A DNA stretch of 64,000 nucleotides from Malus domestica (lineage: Eukaryota > Streptophyta > Magnoliopsida > Rosales > Rosaceae), in contig NC_091675.1 in the NCBI RefSeq assembly GCF_042453785.1, forward strand, positions 1,190,501 to 1,254,500, given 5' to 3'. The first letter of the stretch is position 1, and each line of letters begins with the position of its first letter. Under the pieces are notes generated by a model. It saw only the letters and a program-made list of their open reading frames with translations. It ran no database searches and was not told where the DNA came from. The position numbers and the translations under genes were made by a program. This document shows, in pieces, positions 46,261 through 56,403 of this stretch.

Positions 46261-47556
46261 GATTCACGTCGGATCTCTAACTCAGAGACGAATTGTAATG
46301 GATGAACAATAGTAGGACAAAAAAAATTTATACTGTACAGAAAACTGATTGAGAATAAAAGAAAGTCTTTGAGAGGTTTATGGAGGTATTTGCCTCCTTT
46401 TTTTTTTCTCTCTCTCTCTCTCTCTCTCTAGGGAGGTGTTTGGATGATGGTAGTTTTTTTAAAAGGGTTCGTCGTATATTAAGTTATAAAATTATTTTGG
46501 ATATAAAAGTTGTAAAATTATAACCTAAGAGTAATAGAAATGCACAAATGGTCTAAGATACAACAAGATCGATCAATAAGTTTTAATACATAAAACCATT
46601 TGTTGTGATAGTAGAAAGTTAGTCTAGATATCTCAAAGTACTCGAGAAATTTGCAGAAACATGAGTTATAGTAAGTAATCACTTGTATTGGTGTTTCAAA
46701 GAAATATTAGTGTAGCAAAACCATTTGATTTGACGTTTGACTCATAATGGAAGTCTTGAGATACTTAAAGAATTTAATAACAAAGACACAAGTCAGATTT
46801 CTTTTTGTTCTCTCTTTTCCCTTGTTTATAAACAAGAGAGAAGAAGAATATCTGTTTTTCACCTTTCTATATTTTGGCAAAGGAACGGTGTTTTGGGTTT
46901 ACTAGGTAGTGAGAAAAGAACTTAAGTTAGTTCCCAAAACCAGGGCTCGCCAATTAGCAATTTAGCATGCAAACGCTTAGACACACTTTAGAGAAGATTC
47001 ATGTCAGATCTTTAACTCAGAAACGAATTGTAATAGATGAATAATAGTCGGAAGGAAAATTTTTAAGTTGTACAGAAACAGACTGAGTATGTCTTACGAA
47101 AATTTACTGACACGTTAGATACTGAAATTTACTGACAAGTGAGATAAGTGAGAAACTTGCTCATACTTAAAAATTTGGAAAATAAAGTGTTTGGGGTTTA
47201 TGGAGTTTTTTCTAATCTATAGAGGTATTTGGATGATGTGTTATTTTTTAAAGGTTATAAAAATTGTTTCGGATATTAAATTTATACAATTATAACCCAA
47301 GAATAACAGAAAGGAATAAAAAGTGTAGATACAACAAGATTGATTAATAAGTTTTAGTATATCAGAACCATTTCTTGTGATAGTAGAGAGTCATATTATA
47401 TAACTAAGAAATACTTAACGAAATTACTGATGCAGACACAAGTTGAATTTTCATTTTTGTATTCTCTTTTTCTTTATTGATAAACAGATAAGAACTCTAA
47501 TTTTTTTTTCAATATTTTGCAAAAAAGAAAAGTGTTTTGGGTTTACTTGGAGATAA
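46261..47556. repeat. Degenerate tandem units of about 0.7-1.2 kb
   Basis: Two further units of the family starting at 44760 lie here. Each runs from a gattcacgtcggatc-like start through gaataacagtagg, taacctaagaataatagaaagg and ccatttgttgtgatagtag to agttcccaaaaccagggc. A (CT)n run lies at 46409-46429. No coding potential. Confidence 0.6.
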
Positions 47557-48146
47557 GACCATCTCCAGCCCATGGAATAAAGTTTAAAATATAATCTTTA
47601 AAATCCCCTCAAACTATCTTCAACCATTGGACTAAAATAAGCTATGAGGAGAAAATATATCTCTGGGTTAGATTCCACCAGGATTTAAATCTGACTTAAA
47701 TTATTCTGGACCCACCAAACTGTCATATTTCAAACATTTTTTTGTTTTCTATATATCATATAACGGTTGTGATCAAATCTAATGGTAAAAAAAATTAAAA
47801 ATTTGACGGCCCAAAATTAAATCTAACATCTAAAATAATTTAAGAAAATTATTTAAATCAAATTTAACTTAAAACTTTATAAATACCTATGTACTTGTAT
47901 GATTTTTAATTACTTATCGGAATTTAAATATTAAAATGTTCATAAATATAAATTAGGATAATCTACATAAATTTTATTTTCAAAAAATAACGAAAAAGAA
48001 AAATTAAGCTAAAATCATTATTTAATAATTTCGGACTAAAATTTTAAGTCATAAGAGTTGGATAAAAAAAAACAGTTTCTAAATTATGACTTAAAATTTT
48101 TTGTCTTAAATTTTTAAGTTTTATATTTAAGAGTTAGAGATAGTGA
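47557..48146. mobile_element. TIR-bearing MITE, about 590 bp
   Basis: The left end GACCATCTCCAGCCCATGG faces a right end whose complement is CACTATCTCTAACTCTTAA. The inside is AT-rich with no ORF. Ends of the form 'catctccag/aaccc' are typical of PIF/Harbinger- or hAT-related MITEs; the superfamily and target duplication are unresolved. Confidence 0.5.
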
Positions 48147-49324
48147 GAGATTTGGATGAACGGTGATTTACGAACGAATGAACTGTTGGATTTAAGAAGC
48201 TACGTTAGTTCCCAAACCAGGGCTTGACAATTCGCATAGCATGCAAACCGCTTGATACGTGCTGCGTTTTGCTAAATCCCCATGACAGCAGAACAGATTC
48301 AATGGATGAATCATATGAGTTTATGATCTGTGGGTCCCCTGCTGCGAGTTTTCCGAAAAGGATAGGAAGCCCAGAGAGTGCAATGGATCGTACCAGCATA
48401 TTGAACCTGATTCATAGGGACTGATTCTCATTTCCTCAGTTTCATGTTCACACTGTTGTTGTTATTGTTGTTGTCCTGCAGTCAATCATGACAACATGAC
48501 ATACACACGTATTCACCTGCGGTTATCCAATATTTTCAAAACCTTGAAATTGTAAAATTAGAAAAATAAATAAATGATAAATTTTATTTGTCATAGTATT
48601 TCAACGTAAAGTACATTGAAATCACTAATTAAAAAACTTAAATCAGATTACAAAAATTAATAGAAAAAAAACAAAGAATAAACTATGTCAGGATTTTACG
48701 TACTGAACGTACACTGACATATATATCTTTAACAAACCTTTAAAATCATAACAGTTAAAATACACGTAATTGATAACTATCTCGAATCATTTCATACACA
48801 CATGTTCATGCAGTAAACCTCTGCATATACACATACTTTCTACTTATCTAATCATTTTAAATACCTTAAAATCACAAAAATTGAAATCGAAGTAAAAAAA
48901 AAAATCAATTATAGGATAAACAAAAAAACCAAATAATACACGGTACGAATTGTAGAATTCTTCTTACGAACCATACACTAACATCTTTTTTTAATGATTC
49001 TCATAAGACACTTGTCACGGCTCACATATAACATACATATAAACCTTCAAACATCACATGTTCTAGCACACAAATACATATAAAATGTATGTATTTATCA
49101 CCCTCTCAGATCTCAACCATTACTCTTCATTTGGTATTACTGAAAGAAATCGAACCCTAATCTAACTCTTTATCTATTTCAAATTTCGTCACTTTCACTA
49201 CTTGGACTAATATACAGAACACTGGATTGAAGTATAAAAGGAAAAAAAGATTGCATTCGTGCCTTCATTATAGCGTGTTAATATATCTTCCGCATATATA
49301 CACACTCAGCTTTTTATGCTCAAT
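48147..49324. other. Intergenic; one unexplained short ORF
   Basis: Between 48224 and 48424 a plus-strand frame of 66 aa (MTIRIACKPLDTCC..., later SPAASFPKRIGSPESAMDR) has more balanced base composition than its surroundings and may be an exon remnant, but I do not recognise it. The remainder is AT-rich and shares phrases with 50650-50950, part of the duplication around the OBG 3' end. Confidence 0.35.
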
Positions 49325-49353
49325 GCAAACGTTTACTCTGATGCCTTTTCCTG
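49325..49353 (-). pseudogene. Decayed copy of the start of OBG exon 10
   Basis: On the minus strand, tttttgcagGAAAAGGCATC and AGAGTAAACG repeat the acceptor and first codons of the functional last exon (51696 downward), with one extra A that shifts the frame. Flanking sequence out to 49390 also matches the OBG intron 9 end. Confidence 0.8.
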
Positions 49354-49394
49354 CAAAAACCGATGGGAACATAGTGAAACTTTTGTTTAGCCTG

Positions 49395-50300
49395 CTGCCA
49401 TTTTTTTTTTTTTTTGAATTTTTTGTAGAGACGGATTAGGCGAGATTAGCTCTTCGTCAACAGTCGCGTGCGAGGCACCAACCCTCTCCCAAAGGAGAAA
49501 GGACCGTTGCACCCGGAAACCCCCCGCCCGTCCCCCCTCTACAAGAATTTATTAATAATAAGAAGAAAAAAGGAAAAGTAGAACAAACGGGGGGACTAGG
49601 CCAAAACCCGCTAAAAACAATTATTGAAAATGATATGGACTAGTTTAAGGATGCTTAGCTTCAGTCACCTAAAATTGAATTTCCATAATTCAGTTGATTA
49701 TATTTCTTTCCCGAAATCCTCTTCCATAGCAACATTTTGCTCCTCATGAGCTCGAACGGAAGAATGGAAGCCCGACACAATCTCTTCTATAAGACGCATC
49801 AGCAAAATCGGGTACCAAGTCCCACCACGTAAAGCTACTATTCATTGCACCAAAATTAGCAAAAGCATCCGCCAAACAATTCCCTTCCCTGAAAATATGC
49901 GAAAAACGCAAATGCAAGCGAGCAATATGCCATAAACAATTTGCCCAAGAAACTTTAAGAAACCATGGAACATCCATGGAGTGAGCTGATAGTAGGCTGA
50001 TGACATGCATAGAATCTGTCTCTAACCAAATGTTATGCCATTTTTTATCCCATGCAATCTGAATTGCCTCGATGACAGCCACAATCTCCGCAACAACTGC
50101 ACTTGGATAAGAAGACGAGGAGGCAAACGCTCCTAAAAAAAGACCACTGGAGTCACGAAAAACACCACCACTACCCACATGACCATTCCCTTTACAAGAC
50201 CCGTCTGTGTTAATCTTAATCCACCCAACAGGAGGCGGACGCCAAAACACAGGCATGAAACTAAGAGCATCCAAAGAAAGGGATGAAATTCTTAACATGG
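49395..50300 (-). mobile_element. 5'-truncated LINE copy with RNase H-like domain
   Basis: A minus-strand frame (50298-49744, 184 aa) has the RVT_3-type RNase H domain of plant LINEs: INTDGSCKGN, GSGGVFRDSSG, AEIVAVIEAIQIA, LETDSMHVISLL and FREGNCLADAFANFGA. The reverse transcriptase and endonuclease are absent. A 3' tail of about 350 bp ends in an A-run (the T-run at 49400-49416 on the plus strand). It is a dead, truncated insertion that split a duplicated unit of OBG 3' sequence. Confidence 0.85.
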
Positions 50301-51208
50301 AGAATATGGGAATCGATACACAACCAGTGAAAGAAGAAAAACAAGTAGAAGCAAAAACTTAATACTTTATGGCTCAATCCTCATAAAAAAATAAAATAAA
50401 ATAAAATAAAATAACAACTTAGTACTCCATTCGATCGACCAAATCATAGTTTAAGCTAGAATTTTTTTTTCGCGTGATCACAATTAAAAGAAATTTCATC
50501 ACTTTTTCAAAGGCTTAACCTACTAAAATAAGTAACTGGCCTCCATAAAAACTTGAATTACATCCAAAAACTTAAAATAACTTTCGTCAGTATTATTATG
50601 ATAACTTTCGTCAGTATTATTATAGTCTCATGACTACATTATTATTGCAAACTTGCAGTTTTACGACTACACAGACTCTTTCTTGTACTTATCTAAACAT
50701 TTTTAAAATCATAGAAGTTGAAGGAATTTAAAGAAAATACTAAAAATTAATAAAAGAATGAATCTCATAATATCACATGACTTTAAACAAACGTACATCT
50801 AGTTACATTAGCTTTCTAAATATTGTCATAACCCATATGTCATGGCTCATATTACAAAAAGAAACAACACTAAGCATCAGTTTTTTAACAACTCTTAAAA
50901 CTCACATGTCATGACTCGTATATAGATACAGACAAAATGATATCAATTCGTCACTCTCTGAGATCTCAATCATGACTCTTCATTTGTCGTATTGAAAGGA
51001 ACTGAACCCAAATATAGTTTTTTCTAATCTAACTTCCGTCCTCTCTCACTACTTGAAACAAATAGAAGAACATTATCTCGTTTAGGGATTTGGGCATAAA
51101 CGCAAAGCCAAAAAAAAAAAAAAATTTGATGTGTATTACACGAACTAATCAATGCATCTTCGGTATAGATCCCCTTGAAACTCATGGTCTCATTCTCACC
51201 GCTCGATT
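50301..51208. other. Spacer, part of OBG 3' duplication
   Basis: AT-rich. Parts resemble 48600-49200 and 51400-51600. A TAAAA run is at 50390-50412, and an exact 19-bp direct repeat (ataactttcgtcagtattattat) occurs at 50578 and 50602. No gene recognised. Confidence 0.4.
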
Positions 51209-51275
51209 ACAATGCTTTGTTTCAACCTCGACACTTGCACAGACCGGCTCTTTACCGCCTTAGGCATTTTGTTTA
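51209..51275 (-). pseudogene. Decayed copy of OBG exon 10
   Basis: On the minus strand, AAAATGCCTAAGGCGGTAAA and the following sequence to CAAAGCATTG align with the functional last exon (ATGTTGAAGGCGATAAGG ... GAAGCATAG) but with many substitutions. It is the most decayed of the three copies and is not used. Confidence 0.75.
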
Positions 51276-51617
51276 GGCTGCTGCTGTTGTTAATACACGG
51301 AACTAAGCATGAGTAGCTCTGACCGACTATAATAAGCTTTGCAGATTTATACCAAATGATCTGTCACAGCAAAAATATTAATACCTCTCAATCCTTCGAA
51401 TGATCTGAAGAACTTAATTAGTTCGTAAATTTAAGTAGATAGACAAAGGAGAAAGGGAATGAAAAGAGATTGCATTCATGCCTTCCTTGTAGTGTGTTAC
51501 ATAAATTAACTTATACATCTTCCGCATATATATACAAGTTACAGCACCCAAAAACGATCCAGAGTCTCTTCTTATCCAGTGTCTCTCATTAACAAGAGAC
51601 TCTCTCACACTCAATTC

Positions 51618-54600
51618 CTATGCTTCGTTTATGCCTCGGCACTTTCGCAGACCTGCCCTTATCGCCTTCAACATTTCGTTTACTCTGATGCCTTTCCTGC
51701 AAAAACCAATGGCAAGATAGTGAAACTTTTGTTTACGCTGCCGCTGTTACTGCATAAACTGAGCAGGGACTGTTGTTACTACATGGAACTAGGCAGGGGT
51801 AGCTCCAATTAACTATAACAAGCTTTATAGATTTATGCGAAATAATCTGTCAAGCAATAACTTGATACTTCATGGCTCAACCCTCCCAACAAAAAAAGAA
51901 AGAACTCTACCAGATCGACAAAACCAGTGGAGAAAAAGTTAACACTAGAGAAACAGCAATGAAGTTTATGCATAGAATTCAGGATATTAGAAAGAATGAA
52001 AAGTAATAGTGATAAACTTACAATACACTGACTCCTACAATAGCAAGGGGTCGTGGATAGTCCTCTATATCTTTATCCTTTCTGTCTTTGGTCGGAGCTT
52101 TTGATGAACTTACATCAGCATTCTCACCTTCAGGGACCGGCTGTTTAACTGCACCTGCAGTGCTCATTTCTGGCTCAGAGGATGCTGTATCACAACCAAG
52201 CCTCATTATTTCTTCCGTCAAAGATGGAAGCCTGTCCTTTGCCTGAAATGAATATACATCTTAACATTAATAAAAAATGCAATTTAGGAGGATATGACAG
52301 TATCTCACAGAACCAAGGTATTAGTGGCAAACAAAGGATAGTGATCAGAATCGGGAAGCATTTTCACGGCAGCAAAAATAAAAAGAGACACAAACCTGGG
52401 GAAGGTCAATTTTATTCAACACCACTATATATGGTCGTTCAAGGTAATCAGGATTATACATTCGCAATTCCTGAAAATTATAAAACTGGTAGTTAGCATC
52501 AGGTCAAACAACATTCAGCTAGAACGACGGTGAGGTATCTGTTATGCACACTAACTTGTGAATCAAATACAGCACATGGATAAGGGGGCACATACTTCCT
52601 TGACAGTTCTGTAGTCATTCACAGGATCCTCAGCTGCTGCATCAACAACATGGACCAATAGCCGAGTCCGCCTCAGATGCCTCAAGAAATTGCGACCAAG
52701 ACCCTAAGGGAGGACAGAGTTTGAATTATGAGAGTTGGAGCTTTAGAATAAGTGAAGAAACATGATATCAAGCATTACCTTCCCAAGATGAGCACCTTCA
52801 ATAAGACCAGGCAAATCTGCCAAAGTTGCTTCAGAAGAATACATCCCTGGCCCTAAACTTGGGTCGCCATCAAGGCGTCCAAGGTTTGGCATTAAGGTTG
52901 TGAAAGGATAATCAGCAATATCAGGTCTTGCAAGTGTAGTGGCGGCCAAAAGGGTTGATTTTCCAGCATTTGGAAGGCCCTGCAACAAAAGCAGGAAACA
53001 TTAGGAGTCTAAAGACCATACTAGCACCTTATATAAGTAGTCTTACCCCATTTCTTTCTCGTTGAACCATGTAACACCAAAATATAATCAAGAAAAAATT
53101 AAAACCTAAGAAGGGATATTTGTTACATTTAGCCAATAACAACATCTAGTGAAGGAGTCAGCAAGGTTTTCTCTTTGATTCTATTCAAAATTAATTTAAT
53201 CAAAATATTTATTACTCGTTTTCTTGTGCATATAACCAAAAAGTTTTGAGATGTAACTTGCAAAAGTCTCTATTTAGATTTCCCTTCTCTCCAAAATTTG
53301 CTAACTAGTGTAAGGAACTGCTGAAGAATCATTACCATAATACCAATAGTTAGGCATCAGCTCAACCGTGTCAAATTTTTTACAATACAGCAAATCAAAA
53401 CTGGAAACCAAATCCAATAAAGTACAATCTGGTCTGACAGATTTTGTGCTTAACATGGTGAGGTGGTGTTTCATTTTCGGAAGGCTAGGTACCAAGAATA
53501 TCAGGTACCACCAGTTCCATTAACACCATGGTGATATGATAATTGAACTTCTAAGAGCAGAAGTTCAACCAGAAAAGCAACCCAATAGAGAAAGATACTT
53601 AAAAAAATATAGAGCATGGGAAATCAATACTTACAACCAACCCATCAGCTCAACTGTGTCAAATTTTTTACAATACAGCAAATCAAAACTGGAAACGAAA
53701 TCCGATAAAGTACAATCTGGTCTGACAGATTTTGTGCTCAACATGGTGAGATAGTATTTCTTTTTTGGCAAGCAAGGTAACAAGAATATCAGGTACCACC
53801 AGTTCCATTAACACCACGGCGATATGATAATTGAATATGATAAATGAACTCCTATGAGCAGAACTTCGACCAGAAAAGAGAGATACTTTAAAAAATATAG
53901 AGCATGGGAAAGCAATACTTACAACCAAACCAACGTCAGCAACAACTCGTAAGATCAACTCCAAACTAACCTCCTCTCCTGGTTGACCAACAGCTAAAAT
54001 CTGAAACAATTCAAAAATTACTTACAAGCTGTTTTAAACGAAACACATATGACTCGATTATTTTCGTTATTGGAAATTTTGTATTTTTCTACTCCATAGA
54101 AAGGTATACACTACAGTATTAGCACAATTTTACCTTATCACTATCATCTCTCATCACATTTGTTGTCAAAGCCATAACCTTTTTCTTGCTACGCTCCGGT
54201 GTTTCTACCAAGCTAATCTGCCACAAAAGCGGAAAAAATTAAAATGTGAACTGCAGACTAGCATTGACATAATCTGCTGCATAACAGCCTTGACAAGTTA
54301 GATGATACGAAATTTGGGGCTATCACTCAATCCGTAAGAAGCAGGTTGTCTCACCCCTCCTTGTCCACCCCTCGCTACAAGAATTTCGTCCCCTGGCCGT
54401 GCTAGATCAGCCAACAAGGTTCCTCGCTTACGCTTCACTACCGTACCTATAGCACAAATACATAAATTATAATAAGCATCCTACCACATTATAATCAGCG
54501 GTTACGCCACTGAGGGACAAACTCCCAATTCATCACATCCACTGCAACAAATCATAACAAAAGAACACCAAAACAATCTACAAACCTGGCGGCACAGGAA

Positions 54601-55271
54601 TACGCAGGGCCGGAGCAGAAAGTCCATCGTGCAACTGGGATGTCAAGACCCCCATTGCAGCCACATTTCCACCGCGTTTTGCATTGAACCGGTTTTTCGT
54701 GTGAAATTCCAACAACGAATCTTTACCCTCATCAGCATAAATCACAACATCACCTCCATGGCCACCCACAGGAAGAACAAGGGCCCCACCAAAATCCCTT
54801 TTCAGCAAGCTCTTCCTCCTCAGCTTCTCCTTCTCATGCTTCCCTTGCGGCGGCTTGCTGGGAGGTCTCTGGTTCGGCATGGCGAGGACCGCGCCGTGGC
54901 CTCCGTCGCCGGAACGAAGGGTGATGATCACCTGATCAAAGTACTTGTGAGGTTCCTTGATTAAAGTATTGGGTTTTTGAGCAGAAGATAACTCCTTGGC
55001 TCTGGTGCTAATTCGGCAGCTTACTGAGAAGAATCTGACATTTTTGGACTTGTTCGAGTCCTGCTCACACCTACATGTAAAACGCCATCGAAATTACTGT
55101 CTGCTTAGTTGCTGCATTTAAGCGTTTAGTACTGGGGGAGAAGGTTTTACAGATTTGTCGGGAAACCCTAATGTTCAGAGGTTACCTTTGGGGGAAAACG
55201 GTGCCGTAGAAGGAGGATTTGTGGCGGAAGAGGTAGGAAGTTGACGGTGGCGGGGAGATGAGAGACGCCAT
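51618..55271 (-). CDS. OBGC: Chloroplast OBG-type GTPase
   Basis: Ten exons on the minus strand: 55271-55186, 55070-54586, 54446-54355, 54217-54134, 54000-53923, 52979-52779, 52703-52596, 52470-52396, 52242-52022 and 51696-51618 (1509 nt, 502 aa). A Ser-rich N-terminus looks like a transit peptide. The Gly-rich OBG fold follows ([30 protein letters not shown]). The GTPase motifs are G1 [10 protein letters not shown]3 DLPG and G4 NKID. The C-terminus [17 protein letters not shown] completes the domain through the short exon 10, which has to be spliced in because exon 9 otherwise stops at once. Plastid OBG (ObgC/CPSAR1) is essential for chloroplast ribosome assembly and embryo development. A mitochondrial OBG is the alternative. 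Confidence 0.93.
53356..53931. repeat. 288-bp tandem duplication in OBG intron 5
   Basis: Two units with offset 288 bp (for example atcagctcaac at 53356 and 53644; caatacttacaacca at 53625 and 53913). The right unit ends at the true exon 5 donor and includes its last coding bases; the left unit carries a duplicate of that donor inside the intron. Confidence 0.9.
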
Positions 55272-56403
55272 ATCCGAATGGAGAAGCAACTCGAGTGAGG
55301 GAGGGAGGGAGCGAGCGACACAAACGGTCCAACGGACGAAGAAGAGAGCTGGCGGGACTGATAGTTTCTAACCCCAGTCCATTACTGCTTTACTGTACTT
55401 CAAAGCCCAAATAAATGGCGCTACTAATCTTTTGCAACTTTTTAACTTTTAAGCCCAAATAGATGCATCCCACTTTCAATTGGTTATGAGTTTCCCAATT
55501 TTCGACACGTGTTTGTTATTCTATACTACGATTTAGTGACTTTTTCTTTTACTAACTAGCATTTGCCTACACATTTTGTGTGTATGAACACATTTTTTTA
55601 GAAAATGAGAAGAAGAGTCGGAGAGAGAGAACGGAGTGTGGGAGGTTTTTTTTTTTTTTTTTTAAAGAGGGTTTTATTAATTAGTAGAGATAAATAAGAG
55701 ATTTGAGATTAAAACCTTTTGACGTTTTCTACACATTTTTTTTCATTTAGTATTGCGTTCTAGAGACATTTTCTTCACTTATAAGGTCTTAAATTTGAAT
55801 TCCTAAAATGACAAGTCCGATAATAATGATATATTTCATCAATTAAATTGATGAGATATATGATTGTATAAAACTAAACAACACGTCAATTTACTCTCAA
55901 TCGTCAAAATTGTCGACCTAAATGTTATTTGCGTCCGTTAATGGGGCATCGCTAACGGAAAAATGTGACAAATTTGACAACGAAAGCAATCGAACTAAGA
56001 ACATTAATTCATGTGGCTCTAGGGTTAAACCTCGAATCAATTTGAACCCCATAATCAAACTACTTCACTCGAGGAAGAGCTAACTGGACTTTACAAGTGT
56101 TCTACTCAAAATCTGACATCGAAACTTAAAGATAGATTACACAAGTTTGCAAGTCTTAAAATAAGCACCATAACATATGCAAGCCTTGCATTAATGCCTA
56201 AACGAAAACCAATTGGCACATACCCCATCCGAGTTTTCGACGTTCATCCCCTTCGATTACTCCTTTCTATACATGAAATAATGTACGACACCAAATCCAT
56301 ATGTGCCGACGTGGTCGGAAGCAAACTAGGCAAACTGTAGTATATGAGAATTCAACAACCGCCAATCATCCCCATCCGGTGCTGCTCCAAAAGTTTCATC
56401 CAC
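55272..56403. other. Spacer between OBG start and GID8 end
   Basis: The first 100 bases are the OBG leader/promoter side. The stretch 55555-55760 contains a phrase (actagcatttgcctacacattttgtgtgtatg) that looks repetitive and a poly(T) run, possibly a small unrecognised element. The last 150 bases would be the GID8 3' UTR. No gene seen. Confidence 0.4.

Noticed and set aside
49744-50298. A host RNase H gene
   Set aside because: The domain is the LINE-associated type and is followed by a LINE-like tail and A-run; there is no upstream gene structure.
52018-52021. Stop codon right after VSVL as the natural end of OBG
   Set aside because: A strong GTAAGT donor overlaps it, and a perfectly phased final exon encoding [10 protein letters not shown] lies at 51696-51618.
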